DNA from: M0108 sp963841065
Lineage (GTDB): Bacteria; Pseudomonadota; Gammaproteobacteria; Chromatiales; Chromatiaceae
Assembly (NCBI GenBank): GCA_963841065.1
Contig: CAWJBI010000055.1
Location: forward strand, 115,979-179,978
DNA: 64,000 nucleotides
Direction of reading: 5' to 3'
Numbering within the stretch: position 1 is the stretch's first letter; every line of letters starts with the position of its first letter. Both the position numbers and the translations under genes were made by a program. Positions 49,789 to 60,569 of this stretch are shown one piece after another. The notes under the pieces were generated by a model that did not search any database, had not been told where the DNA came from, and worked only from the letters and a program-made list of their open reading frames with translations.

Positions 49789-52700
49789 ATGACCAACCCC
49801 CAACCACGGCGCCACGAGCGCTACTTCCTTAGCTCCGATCAAGCACCCCCAGGACGATCCAAAGCGCATGGCTTGGGTCTCGAACTGTCCATGGCTGGCT
49901 TGGCTCGAAGCACTCCGTCCCCTTGGGGGTGGCACTGTCCATTGGGCTGGCGTTGGCGTGGCCGGCCGTAGGCTCGGCGGCATCCTGTACCATCTCGCCC
50001 AGCAACCCGACCATCAACATGGGCCGGGAGCGTCTCCTGGTCCACCACCCGCAGCGGTTTCCCTCGAGGACGCTACGACCTACGCCTGGACCTTCCCGGG
50101 CGGCAACCCGTCCAGCAGCACCAGCGCGACCCGCAGCGTCAGCTACGCCAATGCCGGGACCTCCACCACCAGCCTGACGGTTACCCGTGGGGGCACCAGC
50201 GCGACCTGCACCTCCACGGTCACGGTCCGGGACACCCAGGCCCCGACGGTCCCCGGCGGCCTCACCGCCACGCCCGCCGGTGCGACTCAGGTCAACCTCG
50301 CCTGGACCGCCTCGACGGATAACGTCGCGGTCACCGGCTACCGTGTCGAGCGCTGCACCGGCGCCTCCTGTACCAACTTCGCCCAGATCGCCACCCCGAC
50401 CACCGCCAGCTACAGCAACACCGGCCTCACCGCCGGCACCACCTACCGCTACCGGGTACGGGCGACGGACGCGGCGGCCAACTTGAGCGCCTACTCCAGC
50501 ACCGTCAACGCCACCACCCCGGCGGGCGATACCACGAAGCCGAACGTGTCCATCTCCACCCCGACCCCCGGGCCCTACCACGCCCCGGGCATCGTGCCCG
50601 TCAATGCCACCGCTACCGATAACGTCGGTGTCACCAAGGTCGAGTTTTACGACGGGGCCACGCTCAAGGGGACCGATACCAGCACTCCCTACAGCTATAA
50701 CTGGTCCATCGTCGCCGGCGACGCGGGGACCAGCCACGCCTGGACCGCCAAGGCCTACGACGCGGCCGGCAATGTCGGTACCACCGCGGCGCTTAATCTG
50801 ACCGTAGCGCCCCTGGCCCCCAACGTCTCCATCAACTCCACCAGCCAGAACGCGCTGGACGTAGGTGTGGACCCCTACACCGTCGGTCCCGTGACCGAGG
50901 GTCCCAAGCCGAAGAACGCCAACTCCCTGAGCCCGACCGCGGGCACCGGCACTACCGGCTATCAGGTCGTCGCCATCAACGACCTCGGCATGCACTGCGG
51001 CGATCTCGACACCCGCGTCTCCAGCATCCTGCCGCCCTTCCAGGTCCTGCTCGCCCAGGTCATCCAGAAGGGGGCCAAGCCCGTCATTCTCGACAAGAAC
51101 CAGGCCAGTGTGACCTACACCGCCGCCTCCAACGCCAATGACCCGATCCTCAGCAAACCGCTGGATCCGGGCACCGGCTATCCCTTCACCGGCCTGACCG
51201 GCAGCGGCGACGTCTTCAAGACCAACTTCTGGTCTGTGGCCTTCAATGCCTACGACCCCTTCTACCCCCCGGGCGTGCTGGCCAACTTCTACGACCCCAA
51301 CGACCCGGCCAACAACGCGGACGACAGCCTGCCGGTGCCCAACGTCGAGGACCTCTACATTGGTCCCGATGGGCTGGTCAACAGCGGGGATGAGTTCCTC
51401 TCCGCCGTGCAGCATGCCATGCCCGGTATCGCCAACCCCTACCGGGCCAACGCCGCCCAGACGGCGGAGGAGCACTACGGCGACAAGCCCTTCTTCGTCA
51501 ACTTTCCCTTTGGCTATGTGGCCAACGGCGTGAACTGGTTCGAGGGGGCCGGCGTGCCCTTCGCCGCCTTCGACGACTTCGGGCGTGAGAACCCCTACCC
51601 GCTGGTGCGGGTCCAGGCCAAGAACAACAGCGGAACCGTGCTGGCCACCGTCGATACCGTCCTGCCGATTTCCGGCGAGGCCAGTTGCAAGAACTGTCAC
51701 GGCGACCCGGTGGACGTGCCCGACAGCCTGCACCCGGGTGCGGCCAATGCCAAGCTGATCGCCGCCGGACTGCCAGTGGCCGATAGCGCCGACGATGACC
51801 TCGGGCTGGCCGGGAACGTGCCCGTTGCCGTGAGCGTGGAATACGCCACCGATATTAACGTCCTGCGTCTGCATGACGTCATGCACGGTGCGGCCTACCG
51901 CGATACCAATGGTGCGGCCACTGCCTGTTCCGGCATCACCCCCGCCACCCCCAACGGCAACGCCAACTGCCTGACCAACCGGGCGCTCGACCAAGGCAAG
52001 TCAGTGGTCTGTCAGGTCTGCCACTATACCCCGGCCCTGGACCTGGCCCAGTTCGGCCCCCTCGGTGGCGATGCGGCCAACCCGGATGCCGCCGCCAACG
52101 GGCGGGTGCAGCGCATCCAGAAGAGCAACTCGCGCGTCCTGCACATGGCCCACTCGAAACTGACCACGCTGTTTCCGGCCATGCCCGCCCCGACCGCCGA
52201 CAGCGCCGCCACCGGCCTGCCCGGTAACCAGGCCGCCCGCGAGGCCGTGCTAGAGCAGACCTGCTACCAGTGCCATCCCGGTACCAACACCAAGTGCATG
52301 CGCGGGGCCATGGCCGACGGCGGCATGGTCTGTCAGGACTGTCACGGCGAATTGGCCCAGGTCGGTAACGACTTCACCGCCAATGTCAGTGCCGCCAAGC
52401 CCTTCCCGGCCGGTGCCGATCTGACCAAGCGCGTGCCCTGGGCCAACGAGCCCGGCTGCGGGTCTTGCCACACGGGGGATGCCATCAGCAACATGGCCAC
52501 CGCCGCCGGGACCGCGGTCAATGGCTACGACACCAACGGCAATGCCGACGGCATCCGCCTGATCCGTGCCTATCTCGACACCGACGCCAACGCCAAGCCC
52601 ATAGTCCCGGCCAACAAGCGCTTCGCGGAGAACACCATCGCGGCGAGCTTCAACGGCTTTGCCAACCCGGGGGCCGGCAACCAGAAACTCTACCGCGTCA

Positions 52701-53143
52701 GCACCGGTCACGGTGGGGTCATGTGCGAGGGCTGCCATGGGGCCACCCATGCGGAGTGGGACGCCGACAGTTCGCCCTTGCAGAACGACAACGTCACCGG
52801 TAACCAACTCCAAGGCCATTCCGGAACCGTGAGTGAGTGCAGCACCTGCCACACCACCAGCGCCATGTCCGCTAAGACCCAGGGCGGCCCGCACGGTATG
52901 CACTTGGTCAACGATAGCCGCTTCATAGACGGCGATAACCATGGGTCATTGGCCAAGGTCGAAAACGGTAAGCCGGGTGGCGGTTCCTGTGGGGCCTGCC
53001 ATGGTTCCGACCATACCGGCACTGTGCTGTCTCGGGTCCCAGTTGCGCGTACCTTCACCGGGGAACACGGCGGTACCTTGCAAGCGGGTGATCCGGTCGC
53101 TTGTAACCTGTGCCACGAGATGAGCAAGAGCTTCAGTCGGTAA
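49789..53143 (+). CDS. Secreted nonaheme cytochrome c with PKD/FN3/Ig-like domains, N-terminus frameshifted
   Basis: About 1,115 residues. The N-terminus (MTNPQPRRHERYFLSS, ATG 49789 after GAGGAGAGG) reaches a signal-peptide-like segment LGVALSIGLALAWPAVGSAA through one frame change. One or more further changes near 50030-50070 join the long frame to 53143. Domains: PKD-like (TYAWTFPGG), fibronectin type III (APTVPGGLTATPAGATQVNLAW), an Ig-like domain (VGVTKVEFYDGATLKGTDT), a region with VVAINDLGMHCGD, then nine CxxCH heme sites (CKNCH, CQVCH, CYQCH, CQDCH, CGSCH, CEGCH, CSTCH, CGACH, CNLCH). It should be exported and probably acts in extracellular electron transfer. Partner unknown. Confidence 0.8.
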
Positions 53144-53511
53144 CCCGACCTTCCTTTTGGGAGGCGCGACGGAACTGACTTAGTCCGCGCACTTGGGCCC
53201 CACCCGGGCAACCGGGCGGGGCCATTTTTTTGCTCGATCTAAGTGCGATGTGCGCCCCCCGCCGACCTGCGAGATCCGGCTGATCGCCATCCATCTCTCC
53301 CTCTTTATGTATCGATAATACCTGAGGTTACGGTTTCCCGGGCCGGGTGGTGGCTTTGGAAGAAGCGCCGGTTCCCGGCGATGGTCCCTGGATGGGGGGA
53401 TTCCCGGGCGCCGGGTGAGGCACCAGCGTGGCGCCGCTCCCACCGTGGGGGTAGGATTCCTCTTGCCTGGCCGTTTAGCCCATCAATCCGTCGTCTCTGG
53501 AGGAACTAGCC
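53144..53511. other. Gap after the first cytochrome gene
   Basis: 368 bases with no credible gene. It starts with the rho-independent terminator at 53196-53231 and ends with the ribosome-binding site (GGAGGAAC) of the thioredoxin-like gene. The middle likely holds that gene's promoter; no PmrA-like box is present. Confidence 0.45.
53196..53231 (+). terminator. Rho-independent terminator after the first cytochrome gene
   Basis: A 12-pair stem with one A/C mismatch (GGCCCCACCCGG against CCGGGCGGGGCC) closes a GCAA tetraloop and is followed by seven T residues at 53225-53231. It is a very strong intrinsic terminator, 53 bp past the cytochrome stop. Confidence 0.9.
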
Positions 53512-54048
53512 ATGCCCAACGCCCAACGCCTGATGACCCTCGGCCTGGTTCTGGCCGTCAGTCTGGCCCTGCCTTGCTGGGCCGGGGAGTTGCGCCCCCT
53601 GGAAGCCAGGACCGCTCCAGCCTTGGAACTGCCGGACCTGGGCGGGGTTATGCATCGCCTCGCCGACTGGCGGGGTCAGGTGATCCTGCTCAACTTCTGG
53701 GCCAGTTGGTGCCAACCCTGCGTGGCAGAGATGCCGGGGATCCAGCGCCTGGAGGGGCAGATGCGGGGTCGCGGCTTTGTTGTCGTCGGCGTCAACGTGG
53801 CGGAGGCCCCACGGCGAGCGACCCGGAGTGTGGAGCAACTGGGGCTCGGCTTCCCGGTCCTGCTGGACGCCGAGGGCGAGACCTTTCACGCCTGGGGTGG
53901 CAAGGGCCTGCCCACCAGCGCCCTGATCGACCGCCAGGGCCGGTTGCGGTATGTCGGGCTGGGGCCCCTGGAATGGGATGGGGTCGAGGCCTCCGGGCGG
54001 GTCGAGTCCCTCCTCGAAGAGCCCGTCTCCGCCGGGGACGGGGGTTGA
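53512..54048 (+). CDS. TlpA/ResA-like periplasmic thioredoxin
   Basis: 178 residues with an N-terminal signal peptide (about 1-24, LMTLGLVLAVSLALPCWAG). The thioredoxin fold has the redox motif WCQPC in LLNFWASWCQPCVAEMPGIQRLE and the cis-Pro loop GLPTSALIDRQGRLRYVGLG, typical of the AhpC/TSA-Redoxin TlpA group. Such proteins keep cytochrome c haem-site cysteines reduced or help other periplasmic thiols. Its position between two multiheme cytochrome genes supports a role in their maturation. Start ATG 53512 after GGAGGAAC. Confidence 0.9.
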   Translation: MPNAQRLMTLGLVLAVSLALPCWAGELRPLEARTAPALELPDLGGVMHRLADWRGQVILLNFWASWCQPCVAEMPGIQRLEGQMRGRGFVVVGVNVAEAPRRATRSVEQLGLGFPVLLDAEGETFHAWGGKGLPTSALIDRQGRLRYVGLGPLEWDGVEASGRVESLLEEPVSAGDGG

Positions 54049-54366
54049 GCCCCGTGGGCACGATGGGGCGGGGGACCCGGGTCAAGGGTCCTTCCTGGCC
54101 ACCTCCAGGTTGTCGATTTCGTGTAGATATCGAGATGCTGCGGAAGGGGCAAATGCCCCGTCCGGCTCAAGACCGGAGGGGGCGGACCTGGTGGTTGAGG
54201 CGGGCTTCCCCTTGTCTTCCGACTTTCAAGCCCCAAATATCGAATAGTTGTCATAGTGAGATGAACTTAAGGTTTTCTTAAGCCTCCCGGTTGTACTGTG
54301 ATCATGCAGTTGGCGGTGACCGCCGTCGCGAATAATGATCCACAGCCCACCCCATAGGAGAGGCAG
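54049..54366. repeat. Duplicated kinase-3'-end and promoter segment
   Basis: From about 54170 to the next start codon this gap is a diverged copy of 49594-49788. It repeats the last part of the kinase coding sequence (FPLSSD is still readable), the CTTAAG box, the CCTCCCGGTTGTA block, AATAATGATCCACAGCCCAC and the AGGAGAGGCAG ribosome-binding site. No intact gene remains in it. Confidence 0.8.
54266..54282 (+). promoter_or_regulatory. PmrA-like box upstream of the second cytochrome gene
   Basis: Identical to the box at 49687-49703: CTTAAG-GTTTT-CTTAAG. It lies about 85 bp before the second cytochrome start, the same distance as in the first copy. Confidence 0.7.
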
Positions 54367-57300
54367 ATGACCACCCCCCAATCATGGCGTCACGAGCGCC
54401 ACCTTCTCAGCCCCGATCAGGAATCGCCACAGCGACGACCTATAGGGCGTCGCTTGGGTCTCGGACTGCTCATTGCTGGCTTCGCCCTGGCTGGTTTTGC
54501 CCAGGTCGAGGCCGCCACCTTGGACATCGACAGTGCCTCCTGGAAAAGCAGTGAGCGACGTCTGCGCGCCGACGGGCAGCGCCCCGGCCAAGGTTAAGGT
54601 CAAGCTGGTTAATGCCTACAACCCATCCCAGGTGTTGGGTTACGGACGAGGCCGAAGACGACGGCGACTGGTCCATCAAGAAATATGGTCCCAGCCCGGT
54701 GCCCTGTTCGGTGCGCGCCATAACACCAGACGGCAAGTCGGTCGATCGTGCCGTGAGCAATGCCCCTTCCACCTGTTCCCCCAAGGCCCCCTCTCCGACC
54801 AACCAGATACCCACGGCCAAGGCCAATGGGCCCTACAGCGGCACTCCGGGCACCGCCATTACCTTCAGCAGCGCCGGTTCCAGTGATCCGGATGGCACCA
54901 TCGTCAGCCTATGCCTGGACCTTTGGCGACGGCTCGACGCGCCACCACCGCGAATCCGAGTCATGCCTACGCGACGGCCGGTACCTTTAACGTGTCGCTG
55001 ACGGTCACGGACAATCGTGGGCGCGGCCTACCGCGTCCGCCACCACCGCGACCATCACGGCGCCCCCGGTCAACCAGGCCCCGACGGCCAAGGCCAATGG
55101 GCCCTACAGCGGCATCACGGGCACCGCCATCAGCTTCAGCAGCGCCGGTTCCAGTGATACCGATGGCACCATCGCCAGCTATGCCTGGACCTTTGGCGAC
55201 GGCGCCAGCGCCACCACCGCGAATCCGAGTCACGCCTACGCGACAGCCGGTACCTTTAACGTGTCGTTGACGGTCACGGACAATCTGGGCAAGGCCTCAA
55301 CCGCGTCCGCCACCACCGCGACCATCACGGCGCCCCCGGTCAACCAGGCCCCGACGGCCAAGGCCAATGGGCCCTACAGCGGCATCACGGGCACCGCCAT
55401 CAGCTTCAGCAGCGCCGGTTCCAGTGATACCGATGGCACCATCGCCAGCTATGCCTGGACCTTTGGCGACGGCGCCAGCGCCACCACCGCGAATCCGAGT
55501 CATGCCTACGCGACAGCCGGTACCTTTAACGTGTCGTTGACGGTCACGGACAATCTGGGCAAGGCCTCAACCGCGTCCGCCACCACCGCGACCATCACGG
55601 CCGCGGTAGCCTGCACCTCGCCGATCCCGGAGCATTGCAGCATCACCGCCTACACGGGGCCCGAAGTGTGCGTCGCCTGCCACGAGGGCGAGGCGCGCGA
55701 TATGCATGGATCCGTCCATTACCAGCAGGGTGGCGCCTTCCCCAACGTGACCAATATCCCGTCGGACTTCAAGGCGGCCGGTGAGCGGCCCGCCAAGGCG
55801 GCGGCGAGTGACCTGGTGGCGACCGGCATCAACACCTACTGCGGTACCCATGAGAACTCCCCGCGCTTCACCTGCGCCGGCTGCCATGTGGGTAACGGGC
55901 GCTTCCCGATGGCCCAATCCCTCTTCGAAAAGCTGGTTCCCGATTCGTCGGAGGAAAATACCCAGTTGGCGAATATCGACTGCTTGATGTGTCACCAGGA
56001 GGTTTACAAGCGCTTCCCCGACTGGACTTCCGCTGGCCTGGGCTTCAGTGATTTTAGTCTGCTGAACCTGACAACGGACGCCACTACCGGCAAGCTCGTT
56101 CGCTCCGACGGCGACGCCGTGATCCGCACTGGCTTCCAGGGCATCCCGAACGTCAGCGCCGCCGGTGACTTCCTGTTCAAGCCGGCCGGTAAGGACACGC
56201 TACCCGCCTCGGTGCCCATGGTACCCATGACGCTGACCACCCTGGCCGCGGCCCAGAATGTCCATGCCACTACCCGTCAGTCCTGCCTCAACTGCCATGC
56301 GGGTGCGGCCGGTGCCGACGGTGCCAAGCGGGGTGATCTCTCCAAGGAAAACATCAACCCGAGCCTGACGCTGGACATGCACATGAGCCCGGCCGGCGAG
56401 AACCTGACCTGTTCCGATTGTCACGACGCGGTCGGGGCCAATGGCGAGAGTCACCGGGTACGGGGTCGTGGTCTGGATCTGCGGGCTAATGATGTACCCG
56501 GTCGTTTCACCTGCGAGACCGGTGGCTGCCATACCAGCACCCCCCATGGCGACTTCAGTAACACCACTGGCGCCAGCAAGGATAAGCATGCCATGAAGGT
56601 CGCCTGCCAGACCTGTCACATCCCGTCCTACGCCAAGGCGGCGGTGGGCACCGAGGTTGCTCGCGACTGGCAGGACCCGCATCCGTCGGACTCCGCCTGT
56701 AACGGACGTGGCGGTTGGCTGCCGCGGGAAGATAAGGGTGGCTTGGGTAGCACCTCGCTGATTCCCAGCTATACCTGGTTCGACGGGACCTCGGAAGTCA
56801 TGTACCTCGAGGAGTCGCTCACTGGCGTCCCCACCGTGCCCCTGGATGCCACGATCGCGGCGAAGTTCGTTGGGGGTTACGTGGGCGGCGAACCCGCCTA
56901 TGCCCTGGGGATGCCCAACGGCGACGTTACCAGCAGTACCGCCAAGCTTTATCCCATGAAGCAGCATTGGGGCAAACTGGCGCGTAACGATGCCACTAAT
57001 AGCCTGGTTGGCCACTCTACCTTCGAGTTCTTCCGGACGGGTAGCTTCTGCCGCGCGGTGGCGGTGGGTCTTGGGGTGGATGAACCCAACGCCGCGACCA
57101 GTAAGGTCTGCGATGGAACCCCGGGCGACCTCGAGATGCCTCCTGGCACCACGACGGTTCCGGTCTTCACCTACCAGACCATCAACCACGGCGTGGAGCC
57201 CAAGCGCCAATGCCCTTGGTGGTAACGTTGCGGGCTGCGGTTCCTGCCATCAGGCCCTTGCCCCCACGGGCACCACGGCGCGACTGGACACGGACAGCCT

Positions 57301-57530
57301 GGGCTACGGGCCCCGCACCGCAACCGAGCGTGGTGGTCAGCACCAACAGGACCACGCTGAACGGCAGTCTGGACAATATCTGCAGTCAGTGCCATAGCAA
57401 CAAGACGAGTGCCCAGGATCGTGCGTTCGCCGAGGTGCATAACCGGCACGTGTCCAGCAAGAAAAAGGATTGCGCCGCCTGCCACAACTTCTCGAGACCC
57501 GAGAGGAGCTTATCCCTCAGTAAGAATTAA
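54367..57530 (+). CDS. PKD-repeat octaheme tetrathionate reductase-like multiheme cytochrome, frameshifted
   Basis: About 1,050 residues over several frames. N-terminus MTTPQSWRHERHLLSPDQE is homologous to the first cytochrome protein and followed by a signal-like segment LGLGLLIAGFALAGFAQVEAA. Three PKD domains follow (54800-55590), the last two nearly identical. The C-terminal part has ten heme sites: CVACH, CAGCH, CLMCH, CLNCH, CSDCH, a CX4CH (CETGGCH), CQTCH, CGSCH, CSQCH and CAACH. The block GDLSKENINPSLTLDMHM, then KVACQTCHIPSYAKA, resembles octaheme tetrathionate reductase, an enzyme also able to reduce nitrite and hydroxylamine. Shifts near 54570, 54910, 55015 and 57220 are probably errors. 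Probably periplasmic or extracellular. Confidence 0.75.
55051..55590 (+). repeat. Tandem 270-bp PKD-coding repeat
   Basis: Two units, 55051-55320 and 55321-55590, differ at a single base (CACGCC versus CATGCC). Each encodes 90 residues, one PKD domain plus linker. A third, diverged copy precedes them (about 54800-55050). The period is a multiple of three, so copy-number change would keep the frame. Confidence 0.95.
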
Positions 57531-57552
57531 GGGCTTGATCCGAAGGTGACTG

Positions 57553-57579
57553 GGCGGGGCAGGGATGCCCCGCCTTTTT
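57553..57579 (+). terminator. Rho-independent terminator after the second cytochrome gene
   Basis: Perfect 8-bp stem (GGCGGGGC against GCCCCGCC) with a six-base loop, followed by five T residues. It begins 23 bases after the cytochrome stop codon. Confidence 0.85.
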
Positions 57580-57730
57580 CATTTGGGAAGATGCCTTGCC
57601 AGCGATAACCCATGCTCTGGAAATCGCATCGGGACCACCGCCAATCTCTGCTGAGCCGACTTACCGCTTATGCTAGTATCCGCCTTTCGAAGGCACCCGG
57701 CGCACCGAGGCGATGGAAAGGCGCACCTTT

Positions 57731-58502
57731 ATGACGAGAAGTATTTTCTTATCCCTGGGCACTGTCCCTCCTGCTCGTCCTGGGGGGCTGTACCTCGATC
57801 CCGGAAGACCAGCGTGATCCCCAGGACCCGCTGGAGGCCTATAACCGGGCCATGTTTGATTTCAATACCGACCTGGACAATGCCTTCATCAAGCCCATCT
57901 CCAAGGGCTACAAGGCCGTGGTGCCCAAGCCCGTGGATCAGGGCGTGACTAATTTTTTCAATAACATCAATGATGTTGACTCGGCGGTCAACAATCTCCT
58001 CCAGTTCAAGGTTTCGCGTTTCGGCACCGATGTGGGGCGTGTCGTGGTCAACACGACGGTCGGCATCGGCGGCCTCATCGATGTCGCCACCAATATGGGG
58101 CTACCCAGCTACAAGGAGGATTTCGGGCAGACCTTCGGCTACTGGGGGGATGTGGATAGCCCCTATCTGGTGCTGCCCCTGCTGGGCCCCAGCACCTTGC
58201 GCGATACGATCGGACTGCCAGGGGATATCGCCGCCAATCCCTTCTTCCATGTCTGGAACTCCAATACCCCCGCCAACTGGGGCATGATCGGCCTGGATGT
58301 GGTCGATACCCGGGCGGACTTGTTGGGGGCCAGCGATGTCCTGGATTCCGCCGCCGTCGATCCCTATGCCTTCGTACGCGATGCCTATCTCCAGAAGCGG
58401 CGCCATGCCATTTACGATGGCAATCCGCCGTCGGACCCCGGGGAGCCGGACATCTGGGCCGAGGAGGATGCGGCCAAGGCTGCCACGGCGAAAAAGCCCT
58501 GA
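57731..58502 (+). CDS. mlaA: MlaA (VacJ) outer-membrane lipoprotein, frameshifted
   Basis: About 257 residues. ATG 57731 opens MTRSIFLSL; one extra G near 57755 breaks the frame, after which ALSLLLVLGGC gives a lipobox with the lipidated Cys. The mature part has DPLEAYNRAMFDFN, GVTNFFNNINDVDSAVNNLLQ, INTTVGIGGLIDVATNMGL-type and SPYLVLPLLGPSTLRD, all diagnostic of MlaA. The protein sits in the outer membrane with porins and removes surface phospholipids for return via MlaC and MlaFEDB. The rest of the Mla system is not in the window. Confidence 0.9.
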
Positions 58503-58533
58503 TGGCTATCAGGTGGCCAGCCCCTTGGCGTAC

Positions 58534-58556
58534 CTGACATCCTCCCCGGCCTGAAT
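58534..58556. mobile_element. Possible IS200/IS605-type end remnant
   Basis: CTGACATCCTCCCCGGCCTG resembles the end sequence seen at the right side of many IS200/IS605 (tnpB) elements. No transposase or tnpB remains between mlaA and the restriction-modification genes. It may mark the left edge of the inserted defence locus. The identification is from memory of the motif and is tentative. Confidence 0.25.
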
Positions 58557-58706
58557 GATGGCGGTTCCCGTGGCGCTAGGCACCAGCAAGCTCGCGCCTA
58601 GTCGCCGCGGTGGGTTCATGGGCGGTGGCCCCTGTGTCTGAACCAGGGGACAAGCGCAACGCGCCCGCCGCTGACGCGGGCGCCCAAGACCATCGGAACC
58701 CATGAC

Positions 58707-60569
58707 ATGCCGGAACTCTTCTTCAAGGGCAAGGAATTCGTCTTCAACCATCACCTGGCGGTGCCCTTCCGCCCCCTGGTCCCCGACCCCAAGCGCTCCA
58801 TCGGCGCGTCGGGTGAGCATGGACGTCTGGACGGCAACCTGATCATCCACGGCGACAACCTGCACGCCCTCAAGGCACTCCTGCCCCTGTACGCCGGCAA
58901 GGTGGACTGCATCTTCATCGACCCGCCCTACAACACCGGCAACGAGGGTTGGTGCTACAACGACAATGTGAACAGCCCGATGATGCGGGAGTGGCTGGCC
59001 GGTAACCCGGTGGGGATCGAGGACGGGCTGAGGCACGACAAGTGGCTGGCGATGATGTGGCCGCGGTTGCGGTTGTTGCATGAGCTGCTGTCGGAGAATG
59101 GCAGCCTGTGGATGACCTTGGACGACAATGAGGTGCATCGCGGCGCGTTCAATGCTTGATGAGGTCTTCGGCGCAGAGATCATTCGTTGCACGTGCATTT
59201 GGCGGCAAGAACGATATCGCTCCCAAGAACAGCGCACGGCTTATTTCGCGCAAGCATCACGATTATCTCCTGGTCTACGCGAAGGACGCTGGCGACGCTG
59301 GAAGCGCTCGCAACTTGTTGCCGCGTACCGAAGACCAGGCTGCATGCCTATCCGGGATACCGACGACCCTCGCGGTCCCTGGCGGCTCAACAATCTCTCC
59401 GCGCAGGAAGTTCTACAGCAAGGAGCAACCTTATCGCGATCCGACTGTCCAAGTGGGAGGGTGATCGCTGGCCCACCGCAAGGTCGCTACTGGGCAATGT
59501 CACGAAGAGCAAGTTATCGGGAAATGGATCGCGCGGTCGAATTTGGTGGGGCGAGGATGGCAACGAATATTCCGGCACCAAGCGATATTCCTTCAGCGAA
59601 GTAAGGACGGGCCGTGGTACCACATACGTTTTGGCTGGCACTGAAGTCGGACATACGCGAAGACGCCAAAGAAGGCAGCTGCTTGCGATCTTAGCTTCTA
59701 CCGAGCTGAGATGATGTGTTCATCACGCCTAAGCCAGTGCGGCTGATCGACGAGCGTACTGTGCACTTGCTACCAACACGTCGATCCGATCGTCCTGGAC
59801 TCCTTTGCAGGCTCGGGAACAACCGCCCACGCCGTCCTCGCCGCCAATGCCAAGGACGGCGGCAACCGCCGCTTCATCCTGGTGGAGTGCGAGGACTACG
59901 CCGACACCCTGACCGCCGAGCGTGTGCGCCGAGTCATCGACGGCTACAGACTTCAAGGGCACCCAGCGGGAGGAACTGCACCGGGAGCGGCTGACCTTCA
60001 CCAGCCTCAAAAAGGCGGACAAGCTCCTGAACCATGTGGAGTCGATCAAGCATCTGGAGGGGCACCGCTTCGACCGGATCAAGGCCGAGGTCAAGGACGG
60101 CGACCTGATCGTGACCGGCGAGCGCGAGGTGACCCAGAAGACCGAGGGTCTGGGGGGCGAGTTCACCTACTGCACTCTGGGCGCCGCGGTGGAGATGGAC
60201 AAGCTGCTGACCGGCGAGAACCTGCCGACCTTCGATCAACTGGGCGCCCTGCTGTTCCACATGGCGACCAATCAGGCCCGGCCCATCGCCGCCGAACCCG
60301 AGGAGGTCGCGGGGTGCGGCTACCTGGGGGCGTCGTCCGCACAGCATGTGTGGCTGATCTACCGCCCGGACCTGGACTTTCTCAAGTCCCGCGACGCGGC
60401 CCTGACCCTCTCGCGCGCCGGGGCCATCGTCGCGGCGAAACCCGGCAAGCCCCATCTGGTCTTCGCCGCCGCGCGCTTCGTCTCTCAACGGGCGCTGAAT
60501 GAGGCCGGCCTGCCGGTGGAGTTCGCACCCTTGCCCTTTGCGCTTTACCGCATCGAGAGGCCCCAATGA
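58707..60569 (+). CDS. mod: Type III restriction-modification DNA methyltransferase Mod, frameshifted
   Basis: About 620 residues spread over many frames. The N-terminus (MPELFFKGKEFVFNHH) leads to the adenine-methyltransferase motif DPPYNTGNEGWCYND. The middle can be traced as KNDIAPKNSARLISRKHHDYLLVYAKD, DPRGPWRLNNLSA and PHTFW. The SAM motif DSFAGSGTTAHAVLAAN comes after DPPY, which gives the beta-class order typical of type III Mod. The C-terminal frame runs to 60569. Target-recognition sequence lies between these motifs. The segment 59150-59950 needs five or more indels, so this is either a poorly sequenced or a decayed gene. It methylates adenine at the recognition site and is required with Res for cleavage. 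Confidence 0.75.

Noticed and set aside
49829..51994. 721-residue Gly/Val-rich minus-strand open frame
   Set aside because: Its repetitive Gly-Val composition is the complement of the Thr/Ala-rich cytochrome modules; no start site or family is evident.
55051..55590. CRISPR-like array
   Set aside because: The direct repeats are 270 bp, in frame and encode PKD domains; there are no spacers.
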